A DNA stretch of 15,272 bases from JAJPKE01 sp052143275 (GCA_052143275.1 JBKQTH010000473.1:1-15272), one strand, 5' to 3'; positions 1 to 6,792 are shown, numbered from the stretch's first letter. Notes: generated from the sequence alone by a model not told the origin. Made by a program: numbers and translations.

Positions 1-48
1 GATAGTCAGGTAGAGTGACGCTCCGGAGCGTCACTCTACCTGACTATC
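1..48. repeat. Perfect 48-bp palindrome at the window edge
   Basis: Bases 1-24 are the exact reverse complement of bases 25-48, with the centre between 24 and 25 (CTCC|GGAG) and no spacer. The palindrome begins 9 bases past the stop of the KGG-repeat gene in that gene's reading direction, so as RNA it would form a very strong 20+ bp hairpin there. A transcription terminator is the simplest reading. No U-tract can be checked because the window ends at base 1. The outer limit of the symmetry is unknown for the same reason. A fold-back artefact at a contig end is an alternative. Confidence 0.95.
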
Positions 49-57
49 TGGATAATC

Positions 58-249
58 TCATTTAAGATCAATACGCTGGCGGCTTGCTGCTCCACCTTTT
101 CGCCCAGCCTGTCGCGCCTCCTCACTGCTCCACTCATGGGCGGTTCCCTGCGTATGAGCGGCCCTACCGCCTTTGCTCGCAATTTCACGTTGCTTAGTCG
201 GATCCATTGAAGCGAAGCCTCGACCACGTCCCTTACGCTCTGTCGCCAT
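58..249 (-). CDS. KGG-repeat general stress protein, 63 aa
   Basis: This small, highly charged, hydrophilic protein belongs to the KGG-repeat stress protein family (YciG/GsiB-like). The family's biochemical role is poorly defined; members are linked to general stress and desiccation responses. Two repeat units are visible. Residues 11-30 (GFASMDPTKQREIASKGGRA) fit the family pattern of a GFA/S-M-D-x-x-K/R core followed by S-K-G-G. Residues 40-55 (W-SSEEARQAGRKGGAAS) form a second unit. It has no signal peptide or membrane segment. The ATG at 249 is chosen because a near-ideal Shine-Dalgarno sequence, AAAGGAGGA (257-265), lies 7 nt upstream. The frame stays open further upstream, but that extension has no repeat units and no comparable ribosome site. 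It is the last gene of the left minus-strand run, 203 bp after the M42 peptidase. Confidence 0.88.
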   Translation of the reverse strand: MATERKGRGRGFASMDPTKQREIASKGGRAAHTQGTAHEWSSEEARQAGRKGGAASRQRIDLK

Positions 250-362
250 TGCACAATCCTCCTTTGTCGCCGGCCGCCCAAGTGCAAACCGGCACACCTG
301 CTGCGCCACGTTGTTGACTCCAGTTGGCGCCCTAAGGTGACCCTGGGTGAATTTCAAAGTAC

Positions 363-413
363 TGCATGAAACCATCGGCTAGAGAGGCCAAAAGAGCCTG
401 ACGGTTTCGTGCA
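363..413 (-). terminator. Long imperfect hairpin after the M42 peptidase gene
   Basis: Arms 363-376 and 400-413 are inverted copies over 14 bases with two differences, leaving one wobble and one mismatch in the RNA. An inner AGGC/GCCT pairing in the 23-nt loop can extend the structure. It begins 40 nt past the M42 stop, so termination of that transcript is the likely role. No run of U follows, so an intrinsic terminator is not proven. It also lies about 110 bp ahead of the KGG gene and could be part of that gene's leader. The rest of the 250-452 gap shows no obvious promoter. Confidence 0.45.
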
Positions 414-452
414 ACTCAACAGCGCCATTGTAGCAAATCTCGAGCCGGATTG

Positions 453-1625
453 TCATATCAGCTCGTAGGAGCCGGTATGAGCCACCTCGAGGTAGCGTGC
501 CAGTAGAGTTGCGGCCGCATCTAGATCACGCCGACTCACCATTTCATTCACCGTATGCACATAGCGTGAAGGTATGGAGAGCGTGATCGCGGCAGCGCCG
601 GATCGCGATCGCTGCATGGCACCGGCATCGGTTCCACCCCGAGGCAACACCTCCAGCTGATAGGGTATATCGTGCTTGTCAGCAACCGCGCGCAGATGCC
701 GCACCAGCCTGTAGTTAGGAATAAATGACGAGTCAAAGACTTTTATTGCCACCCCTTCACCGATGCGGGTAATCACATCCTGAGGAAGCGAGCCTGGTGT
801 GTCAACGGCCAGCGTCGTGTCCAGGGCAATAGCAATATCCGGCTGTACGGCAAAGGCAGCCGTCGTAGCGCCGCGCAACCCGACCTCCTCTTGTACTGTC
901 GCCACTGCTACCACATTGATTTTGTGCTTGCCCAGGCGCCGCAACGTCTCGATCATGGTAAAAACACCGGCGCGGTCATCCAGAGCCTTGCCAATCACAT
1001 TCTCTCCAAGCACCTCAAAAGTTCGGTCCAGGGTGACTGAATCGCCAATTGAGACTCGCTCACGTACCTGTTCCGCCGGCAGCCCAAGATCCACATAGAA
1101 TTCTTCGAGCTTGGGGGTGCCCGGTTTTTCATCCGCCAGCAGATGAATCGGCTTGGTGCCAGGAGTCAGGACGCCACGTAACGAATCACCCTCAGCGGGG
1201 TGAACCAGAACACGTTGAGCTACCAGTACCCGCGGGTCGAAACCGCCTAGCGGCTGCAGCCGTAAGAAGCCGTGCTCATCTATATGGCGCACCATAAAGC
1301 CGATTTCATCCATGTGAGCGGCCAACATCACCCGTAAATCACTAGAACCCTTCTTGATAGCGGTAACATTGCCAAGCGCGTCAACGTTTAGCTCATCTAC
1401 TAAAGGCTGCAGCTCGCTGACGACAATCTGTCGGATGCGCTCCTCCCGGCCCGAAACTCCTGGTGTCTCACTCAGCCGTTTCAGCAGTCCCACATCGACA
1501 TCGGCGACTGTGCGCTCACTCCGAACCGGTGATTCCGGCACCGCTGCGGCAATCATGGCTTCGCCCAGTGCAGCTGATTTCGCGACCGCTGCATCCTGAT
1601 GAGTTTGATGCTTACCTTTGGTCAT
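453..1625 (-). CDS. M42 family metallo-aminopeptidase (TET/glutamyl-aminopeptidase-like), 390 aa
   Basis: Cytosolic di-metal aminopeptidase of clan MH, which trims N-terminal residues from short peptides and often assembles as a dodecameric tetrahedral shell. All expected active-site residues are present: His104 (AAHMDEIGF), bridging Asp216 (GKALDDRAG), general base Glu246 and metal ligand Glu247 (VQEEVGLRG), Asp269 (ALDTTLAVD) and His357 (RYVHTVNE). GGTDAG at 330-335 is also typical. The catalytic domain begins near residue 45. The first 40 or so residues are an Ala-rich extension of unknown role, longer than in most relatives. The ATG at 1625 is chosen because GAGGAGGT sits 5 nt upstream. 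An ATG eight codons earlier lacks such a site. It has its own promoter candidate (1652-1680) and follows the glutamate dehydrogenase by 157 bp, consistent with amino-acid and peptide catabolism. Members are sometimes mislabelled endoglucanase. Exact specificity cannot be read from sequence. Confidence 0.93.
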   Translation of the reverse strand: MTKGKHQTHQDAAVAKSAALGEAMIAAAVPESPVRSERTVADVDVGLLKRLSETPGVSGREERIRQIVVSELQPLVDELNVDALGNVTAIKKGSSDLRVMLAAHMDEIGFMVRHIDEHGFLRLQPLGGFDPRVLVAQRVLVHPAEGDSLRGVLTPGTKPIHLLADEKPGTPKLEEFYVDLGLPAEQVRERVSIGDSVTLDRTFEVLGENVIGKALDDRAGVFTMIETLRRLGKHKINVVAVATVQEEVGLRGATTAAFAVQPDIAIALDTTLAVDTPGSLPQDVITRIGEGVAIKVFDSSFIPNYRLVRHLRAVADKHDIPYQLEVLPRGGTDAGAMQRSRSGAAAITLSIPSRYVHTVNEMVSRRDLDAAATLLARYLEVAHTGSYELI

Positions 1626-1651
1626 GATACCTCCTCTGGAACCGCCCAATA

Positions 1652-1680
1652 GTCATAGCACCGGCCAAATCAGCAAGCAA
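1652..1680 (-). promoter_or_regulatory. Candidate promoter for the M42 peptidase
   Basis: Reading the minus strand, TTGCTT (1675-1680) and TATGAC (1652-1657) are separated by exactly 17 bp. The -10 is preceded by TGC, giving an extended -10 (TGCTATGAC). A start site around 1645 would leave a leader of about 20 nt before the ATG at 1625. The -35 matches consensus only at TTG, so the call rests on spacing and the extended -10, and on its resemblance to two other candidates in this window. Confidence 0.4.
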
Positions 1681-1690
1681 AACAGCTGAG

Positions 1691-1729
1691 TGACCGGTTG
1701 CCGCTAAGGTTTCCTAGAGCAACTGGTCA
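1691..1729 (-). terminator. Hairpin downstream of glutamate dehydrogenase
   Basis: Arms 1691-1701 (TGACCGGTTGC) and 1719-1729 (GCAACTGGTCA) pair over 11 bases with a single G/A difference, which is a wobble in one strand. The loop is 17 nt. It starts 54 nt past the dehydrogenase stop and ends just before the peptidase promoter candidate, the position expected of a terminator. Only TGTTTTGC follows on the minus strand, a weak U-run. Confidence 0.5.
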
Positions 1730-1782
1730 CCCTGAACTGTTTGAACTCTTGGTTTCTTGGTCTCTTACTCACCCGGCTCCGG

Positions 1783-3060
1783 CTATGGGTAAATACCACG
1801 CAACTGGGTTGCATCCGCTACCCGTCTGATGGCAACCATGTGGGCGGCGGTGCGCATGTCACACTTCTGGTCGTTGGCGAGACGCGAAACCTCAGTGTAG
1901 GCCCGCTCCATGACATGAGAAAGCTTGGCACTGATCTCTTTTTGGGTCCAGAAGAAGCTCTGCAGGTCCTGTACCCACTCAAAGTAACTGACGGTGACGC
2001 CGGCAGCATTGGCCAATATGTCAGGAATCACCCGAATACCGCGCTCGAAGAAGATATGGTCAGCCTCTGGAGTGGTTGGACCGTTGGCCGCTTCGGCGAT
2101 CAAACGCGCCTGGATGCGCTTGGCATTGTCCACGGTAATCTGTCCCTCGGTAGCTGCCGGAATGAGCATATCGCAGGGAACTTCCAGTACATCCGACGAA
2201 CTCATGAACTGGGTTCCAGAGAAGCCCACGACCGATCCCGTCGCCTTCTTGTGACGCAAAAGCTCGGGGATATCCAGACCGCTTTCGTTATATATCCCCC
2301 CTCGCCGGTCGCTAACGGCAACGACGCGAGCATGTTCTTCCTCGGCCAACAGCTCAGCAGCGATAGCGCCAGCATTTCCAAAACCCTGAATTGAGACACG
2401 CGCATCGCGCATGGGCAGTTTCATGTCCTCGGCAGCCATTTTCAAGACAGCGACGACACCGGTAGCCGTTGCCTCGTTACGCCCCTCGCTGCCGCCGATC
2501 GCCAGCGGTTTGCCGGTAACAACCGCCGGAACGGAGTAGCCACGGTGCATGGAATAGGTATCCATGATCCATGCCATGGTTTGGGAATTGGTATTAATAT
2601 CCGGCGCCGGAATGTCGCTGCTTGGGCCGATCAGCAACTCGATTTCAGTCGCATAGCGCCGTGTCAATCGCTCAAGCTCCGACTGGCTCAGCTGCTTGGG
2701 ATCAACGGTGACCCCCCCTTTGGCGCCTCCAAAGGGAATATCTACTACAGCACATTTCCAGGTCATCCACATCGCCAGAGCTCGCACCTCGTCAAGGGTA
2801 ACCCCCGCATCGTAGCGGATGCCTCCTTTGGCCGGGCCGCGATTAATATTGTGCTGCACTCGATACCCGGTGTACATGCGGATACTTCCGTCATCCATCC
2901 GAACTGGGAAATTCACGGTCAATTCGCGCTTGGTCTGGCGCAGAATCGCTCGCATATCTTCACTGAGGTTCAACCTTTCGGCTGCAACTTCAAACTGGGC
3001 TTTCGCGACTGAAAACGGATTCGGCCGTTCAGAGTCACTCCCACTTTCCCCCTTTGGCAT
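1783..3060 (-). CDS. gdhA: Glu/Leu/Phe/Val family dehydrogenase, probable glutamate dehydrogenase, 425 aa
   Basis: Interconverts glutamate and 2-oxoglutarate plus ammonium using NAD(P), in the cytosol. The substrate-binding N-terminal half shows three lysines spaced as in the family: Lys78 (RGPAKGGIRYD), Lys102 (MTWKCAVVD) and catalytic Lys114 (PFGGAKGGVTVDP), with catalytic Asp154 in PAPDINT. The Rossmann half begins near residue 220 and carries GFGNAG at 226-231. A length of 425 aa is usual for the short hexameric class. The ATG at 3060 has AAGGGAGGTC about 7 nt upstream, which fixes the start. Glutamate is the most likely substrate because the architecture matches small hexameric GDHs, but leucine or valine use is not excluded by eye. 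A GC-rich hairpin separates it from gatB upstream, and another follows its stop, so it is probably transcribed alone. Confidence 0.92.
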   Translation of the reverse strand: MPKGESGSDSERPNPFSVAKAQFEVAAERLNLSEDMRAILRQTKRELTVNFPVRMDDGSIRMYTGYRVQHNINRGPAKGGIRYDAGVTLDEVRALAMWMTWKCAVVDIPFGGAKGGVTVDPKQLSQSELERLTRRYATEIELLIGPSSDIPAPDINTNSQTMAWIMDTYSMHRGYSVPAVVTGKPLAIGGSEGRNEATATGVVAVLKMAAEDMKLPMRDARVSIQGFGNAGAIAAELLAEEEHARVVAVSDRRGGIYNESGLDIPELLRHKKATGSVVGFSGTQFMSSSDVLEVPCDMLIPAATEGQITVDNAKRIQARLIAEAANGPTTPEADHIFFERGIRVIPDILANAAGVTVSYFEWVQDLQSFFWTQKEISAKLSHVMERAYTEVSRLANDQKCDMRTAAHMVAIRRVADATQLRGIYP

Positions 3061-3092
3061 GCTTGACCTCCCTTGGTACTTTCAACTTGCGA

Positions 3093-3113
3093 GACCCGGC
3101 ACGTCGCCGGGTC
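3093..3113 (-). terminator. Perfect GC-rich hairpin between gatB and the glutamate dehydrogenase gene
   Basis: GACCCGGC (3093-3100) and GCCGGGTC (3106-3113) form a perfect 8-bp stem with a 5-nt loop. It lies 60 nt past the gatB stop and about 20 nt before the ribosome site of the dehydrogenase. Termination of gatB is the simplest role. No U-tract follows. Because it sits in what would be the dehydrogenase leader, an attenuator-like role is possible. Confidence 0.5.
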
Positions 3114-3172
3114 CTGGGCTACAGATACGACACTGTATCAATAACCTGGGTCCGGAATCCGATCGCGGTTGC

Positions 3173-4660
3173 TCACGGTTGCCCAAGTTTGCCCATCAAT
3201 AACTGACTTACCGTATCCGGCTTAGCCCGGCCCTTAGTGCGTTTCATTACCTGACCCACCAGGAATTGTATCGAAGCCGACTTACCGGCACGATAATCAT
3301 CCACCGCTTTGGCATTGTCGGATATTACTTCGGCAACGATATGCTCGAGCTCACTACTGTCGCTCAACTGGGCAATACCTTGGTGCTCTACCACCACAGC
3401 CGGCATATCGCCCGATTGGAATGCCTTCTCCAAGACCTCCTTGCCCTGTTTGCCGCTGATTTTGCCGTCATCGATAAGGTCAAGCAGCTGGGCAAGCCCC
3501 TCTGGAGACACCCGGCTCTGTGAAATGTCCAGGTTTTCGGCATTGAGCAACCGGCGCAGCTCTCCCAGGACCCAGTTGGCCGCCGCTTTGGCTCGGAGAA
3601 GCACATCAGGCGGAGTGCCGGCTGCCAACACTGCCTCATAATAGTCGGCCAGTGGCTTCTCGGCAGTCAACTGATCAGCATCACGTGCAGTCAATCCATA
3701 CTGTGTAGCCAGCCGCTCGCTGCGGGCATGGGGAAGCTCAGGCATCATGGCGCGAATGCGAGCAACCCACTCTCGGCTGACAACCAACGGAGGAAGGTCA
3801 GGCTCGGGAAAGTAGCGATAATCATCGGCATACTCTTTCCGGCGTTGTGAGACCGTGATTCCACGATCCTCGTCCCAGCCGCGAGTCTCCTGATGAATAG
3901 TTCCGCCACTGCGAGTTACCTCGATGTGGCGGCCGATCTCGTAACTGATTGCCCGTTCAACCGAACGGAAGGAGTTCATGTTCTTGATCTCGGTCTTGAC
4001 GCCAAACCCAGTCGCACCTCGTTCACGAATAGAGACATTGGCGTCGCAGCGCAGGGCACCATCTTCCATTTTACCTGAACTCACTCCCAGATACATCAGG
4101 ATGGTATAGAGCTTTTCCATGTAGAGGCGAGCCTCTTCGGCGCTGCGAATATCCGGCTCGCTAACGATCTCCATGAGCGGCACACCGGCGCGATTGAGAT
4201 CTACAAGCGTGTAATTGACCCTACCTTCACGGTGGATCAGCCGGCCAGTATCCTCTTCCATATGTACGCGCGTGATACCGATTTTCCGGCTTTGGCCTGA
4301 CACATCAATAAGAATGTAGCCATTGCGACTGATAGGCATATCATATTGAGAGATCTGGTACCCCTTCGGCAGGTCAGGGTAACCATAGTTCTTCCGGTCA
4401 AATTTACTGAATTCGGAAATCTCACAATGCAGGGCCAGAGCCGTCATGATGATATAGTCGATGGCCTGCTCATTGATTACCGGCAGAACACCTGGATATC
4501 CCATGCAAATTGGACAACAGTGAGTATTCGGCTCGGCACTGGCGTAGTTTGCCTGGCAGCGGCAGAACATCTTGCTCTCTGTTACTAGTTGAGAGTGAAC
4601 CTCGAGACCAATGACGGCCTCATACTCTACCGATGTAAGCGGCGTAGGGGCGGTTGCCAT
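3173..4660 (-). CDS. gatB: Aspartyl/glutamyl-tRNA(Asn/Gln) amidotransferase subunit B, 495 aa
   Basis: GatB is the tRNA-binding and kinase subunit of the GatCAB complex. It activates the side chain of misacylated Glu-tRNA(Gln) or Asp-tRNA(Asn) so that ammonia from GatA can amidate it. Recognisable landmarks run in order. YEAVIGLEVHSQL (residues 13-25) is followed by a CRC...HCCPICMGYPG cysteine cluster (33-56). RKNYGYPDLPKGYQISQYD (87-105), the EEDTGR region and LVDLNRAGVPLMEIVSEPD (152-170) come next. A GatB/YqeY helical domain fills roughly residues 345-490. The length is slightly above the usual 475-480 aa. The ATG at 4660 is preceded by GAGGA at about 6 nt. gatA and gatC are not in the window, so the complex is encoded at more than one locus. 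The aminotransferase 57 bp upstream shows no intervening hairpin and is probably co-transcribed. Confidence 0.96.
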   Translation of the reverse strand: MATAPTPLTSVEYEAVIGLEVHSQLVTESKMFCRCQANYASAEPNTHCCPICMGYPGVLPVINEQAIDYIIMTALALHCEISEFSKFDRKNYGYPDLPKGYQISQYDMPISRNGYILIDVSGQSRKIGITRVHMEEDTGRLIHREGRVNYTLVDLNRAGVPLMEIVSEPDIRSAEEARLYMEKLYTILMYLGVSSGKMEDGALRCDANVSIRERGATGFGVKTEIKNMNSFRSVERAISYEIGRHIEVTRSGGTIHQETRGWDEDRGITVSQRRKEYADDYRYFPEPDLPPLVVSREWVARIRAMMPELPHARSERLATQYGLTARDADQLTAEKPLADYYEAVLAAGTPPDVLLRAKAAANWVLGELRRLLNAENLDISQSRVSPEGLAQLLDLIDDGKISGKQGKEVLEKAFQSGDMPAVVVEHQGIAQLSDSSELEHIVAEVISDNAKAVDDYRAGKSASIQFLVGQVMKRTKGRAKPDTVSQLLMGKLGQP

Positions 4661-4717
4661 ATGAATCCTCGTAAGTAATGCATAATGTTGTTCAAGCCGT
4701 TTATTCTCTTATTTCTC

Positions 4718-5932
4718 TTATTTTCGGCGACTAGTCCGGCGCACCGGGCGGCCAGCTCGACTGTATCTCTCCACGAACCGTCCCATGCGCAGTATGGCTT
4801 CTTCGATTTTTCCTTTGGCAGTGCAATAGGTGCACCGAATATAGCCTTCTCCGGCGCTGCCAAAAGCGTTGCCAGGCACAACAGCGACACGCTCCTCGAT
4901 GAGCAACCTTTCGGCAAATTCATCCGAACTGAGTCCAGTACAGGCAATCGAAGGGAAGGCATAGAAAGCTCCCCCCGGCTGGTTGCAGATAAGACCCTGC
5001 GCATTTAGGCCGGCTACCATAAGCTGGCGCCGCTCGTTGTAGCTGGCTACCATCTCAAGTACGTCCTCCTCGCCGTGCTGCAAGGCCTCCAAAGCAGCCG
5101 CCTGGCTCATGGTAGGCGCGCACATGATAGCATACTGGTGGATCTTGAGCATCGCCTCCAGGATATAGGTGGGACCGGCAACATACCCGATACGCCAGCC
5201 GGTCATCGCGTAGGCCTTGGAGAATCCATCCACCAAGATAGTCCGCTCTCGCATGCCTGGAAGAGACGCGATGCTTACATGCTCGGAATCATAGACCAGC
5301 CGGCTATACACTTCATCACTTAGAACAATCAGATCGTGCTTAACTGCCAACTCACTGATCTTCTCCAGCTCACAGGCCGGTATGACGGAGCCGGTTGGAT
5401 TGTTGGGATTGCCGAGCAATATGACCTTGGTACGCGGCGTCACCGCCGACTCAATGGCGCTCGCCTGCACCGCAAATTGGGACTCAACCGAGGTGGCGAC
5501 CGGCACCACTCTTCCCCCAGCAAGAATGATGTCAGCTTCGTAGGCGACATATCCTGGATCAGACACGATAACCTCGTCTCCGGGATCCAGCAGAGCACGC
5601 ATGGCCGCATCGATGCCTTCGCTCACCCCAACCGTAACCAGTATCTCACTGGCCGGATCATAGGTTAAGCCATAACGTCGGAAGAGCAGAGCCGCAATTG
5701 CATCACGTAGCTCCCGGGTTCCATAGTTCGAAGTGTAGTGGGTTTCGCCCGCGCTAATGGAGCGGATACCAGCCTGGCGAATATGTTCAGGGGTGACAAA
5801 ATCGGGTTCCCCCACCCCAAGCGAGATCACATCTTCCATTGTCGCCGCAATATCAAAGAACTTTCGAATACCCGATGGCTTAATCGAGCAGACTCGCTGC
5901 GACAACACCTCACGCCTGAGTAGGCTATCCAT
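4718..5932 (-). CDS. Pyridoxal-phosphate aminotransferase, class I/II (aspartate aminotransferase-like), 404 aa
   Basis: Fold-type I PLP aminotransferase of the AspC/PatA subgroup, which moves amino groups between amino acids and 2-oxo acids in the cytosol. Conserved features in order: LGVGEPDFVTPEHI (38-51), YTSNYGTRELRDAIA (66-80), GNPNNPTG (174-181), LSDEVYSRLVY (204-214) and the cofactor-binding Lys239 in VDGFSKAYAMTGWRIGY. A carboxylate-binding Arg lies in the late YIRCTY motif. The substrate is most likely aspartate or an aromatic or branched amino acid, and cannot be resolved by eye. The ATG at 5932 is chosen because AGGAG lies 7 nt upstream. The open frame extends 25 codons further without a ribosome site or family similarity. 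The C-terminus ends in a basic tail (RAGRPVRRTSRRK) beyond the usual end. It is first in a probable two-gene unit with gatB. Confidence 0.9.
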   Translation of the reverse strand: MDSLLRREVLSQRVCSIKPSGIRKFFDIAATMEDVISLGVGEPDFVTPEHIRQAGIRSISAGETHYTSNYGTRELRDAIAALLFRRYGLTYDPASEILVTVGVSEGIDAAMRALLDPGDEVIVSDPGYVAYEADIILAGGRVVPVATSVESQFAVQASAIESAVTPRTKVILLGNPNNPTGSVIPACELEKISELAVKHDLIVLSDEVYSRLVYDSEHVSIASLPGMRERTILVDGFSKAYAMTGWRIGYVAGPTYILEAMLKIHQYAIMCAPTMSQAAALEALQHGEEDVLEMVASYNERRQLMVAGLNAQGLICNQPGGAFYAFPSIACTGLSSDEFAERLLIEERVAVVPGNAFGSAGEGYIRCTYCTAKGKIEEAILRMGRFVERYSRAGRPVRRTSRRK

Positions 5933-5995
5933 CGTCACGCTCCTAATCACGTGCCTCTCTGTCCGGGTAACGGTAGATTTACCCCCCGCCAACGC

Positions 5996-6004
5996 ATGAT
6001 AGCA
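5996..6004 (-). promoter_or_regulatory. Candidate extended -10 for the aminotransferase gene
   Basis: On the minus strand this reads TGCTATCAT, a TGn-type extended -10 about 64 nt before the aminotransferase start. At 17 bp spacing the -35 position reads GCAACC, a poor match, so the promoter would rely on the extended -10 or on an activator. The tandem dyad repeats at 6023-6058 lie just upstream, where a regulator would bind. Confidence 0.35.
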
Positions 6005-6022
6005 CATTCAGGCGCCGTGGTT

Positions 6023-6058
6023 GCTGGTATATTCCCAGCAGCTGGTATATTCCCAGCA
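6023..6058. repeat. 18-bp tandem duplication with internal dyads in a divergent promoter region
   Basis: Two identical, abutting 18-bp units (GCTGGTATATTCCCAGCA) occupy 6023-6040 and 6041-6058. Each contains the inverted repeat GCTGG-7 nt-CCAGC. The junction makes a further palindrome, CCAGC-A-GCTGG. The block lies between the divergent aminotransferase and membrane-protein genes, about 20 bp upstream of the candidate aminotransferase -10. TATATT in each unit could also serve as a plus-strand -10. An operator for a dimeric regulator is inferred, not shown. Confidence 0.9.
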
Positions 6059-6126
6059 TGTGCAACCCATACCGAAGGTTGGGCGTAGAGTTAAGTGGAC
6101 GACAAGAGCCAGAAGGAGTTTTCCCT

Positions 6127-6507
6127 ATGTATAACCAGCGGAGTTCTTACTCGACTGCCACAGTGCTAGGCATCGACGAAAGGTTTGAACGCCCACTTTG
6201 CTACCTCCTTGGATGGATCACCGGCGTGATCTTCCTTATTATCGAGCGACGCAACGCTGCCGTCCGGCGTCATGCCTACCAATCGATAGTCGTTTTTGGC
6301 ACATTAACTGTCTTATTTGTGATCATCAGCGTGCTGGGAGGCATTCTCGGCGCCATACCGATACTGGGTCTAGTACTGGGAATCGGGTTCGGAGTGCTGG
6401 GCTTCATCGTTGGGCTCGTAGCCGTTCTAGCCTGGTTGTTTCTCATGTTTATGGCGTTCATTTCCCCGGAGACTTTCATAGGGAGCAGCCGGCGCGACCT
6501 TATGTAG
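6127..6507 (+). CDS. Small DUF4870/Tic20-like membrane protein, 126 aa
   Basis: The protein has a short polar N-terminus (1-22) and then the hallmark layout of the DUF4870/Tic20-like family. A first membrane segment (about 24-40, CYLLGWITGVIFLIIE) leads into a charged turn with RRNAAVRRHAYQSIVVFG, the conserved spot where relatives have R-x-H-A-x-Q. Two further hydrophobic stretches follow (about 54-75 and 78-113, Gly-rich), and it ends in a short basic tail. The function of the bacterial members is not established. The ATG at 6127 has GAAGGAG 8 nt upstream. The frame is open 23 codons earlier, but that stretch lies in the repeat-bearing promoter region and lacks a ribosome site. It is transcribed divergently from the aminotransferase. 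Its stop codon lies inside the first unit of a 13-bp tandem repeat. Confidence 0.85.
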   Translation: MYNQRSSYSTATVLGIDERFERPLCYLLGWITGVIFLIIERRNAAVRRHAYQSIVVFGTLTVLFVIISVLGGILGAIPILGLVLGIGFGVLGFIVGLVAVLAWLFLMFMAFISPETFIGSSRRDLM

Positions 6508-6539
6508 TAGGCGCTTGTAGTAGGCGCTTGTAGTAGGCG
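6504..6539 (+). repeat. 13-bp tandem repeat spanning the stop codon of the membrane protein
   Basis: Unit GTAGTAGGCGCTT occurs at 6504-6516 and 6517-6529, with a partial third copy (10 bases) at 6530-6539. The first unit contains the gene's TAG stop and a second in-frame TAG directly after it. The 13-bp period puts stops in all forward frames. It looks like slippage-type expansion; no function is evident. Confidence 0.9.
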
Positions 6540-6792
6540 ACGCACGAGGACTATCTGGAGCGCGGTACCAGATTTGGCTCTCGGCATCACGGTTCACGCA
6601 TTTTTGCACGCCAGGCACGACTCCCCAGGCGTGCTATACTCTCCTGAATGGGCTATATTCAACTCCAGGCCGCCCTATCCAGCGTAACACCAACCCTACC
6701 GTCATGGCTTCGAGGAGAATGCTTCGCCTGGCGGGGAGGAGCGGCAGAATGTCCAGTGTGGATAAGAAACTCAAAGGAGAGTCAAAAAGTAT
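6540..6792 (+). promoter_or_regulatory. Upstream region of the aldehyde dehydrogenase with operator-like dyad and extended -10
   Basis: The inverted repeat GCACGCC (6606-6612) / GGCGTGC (6628-6634), with centres 22 bp apart (two helical turns), ends immediately before TATACT (6635-6640). The TGC preceding that hexamer makes an extended -10, TGCTATACT. No -35 lies at the proper spacing; TTGCAC (6604-6609) is 25 bp away. A regulator bound to the dyad would cover the -35 position. The predicted leader is about 146 nt and contains no recognisable coding sequence or riboswitch. The ribosome site AAAGGAGAG starts at 6773. Confidence 0.45.

Noticed and set aside
250..375. N-terminal extension of the KGG protein to an upstream start
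   Set aside because: The internal ATG at 249 has a near-perfect Shine-Dalgarno, and the extension overlaps the hairpin region and lacks family similarity.
1741..2394. Plus-strand open frame (217 codons) opposite the glutamate dehydrogenase
   Set aside because: Shadow of a well-supported gene; no domain, no start signal.
6021..6051. Classic -35/-10 promoter TTGCTG...TATATT for the membrane protein
   Set aside because: The spacing is 19 bp and the -10 lies in a repeated operator-like unit; too weak to annotate as a promoter.
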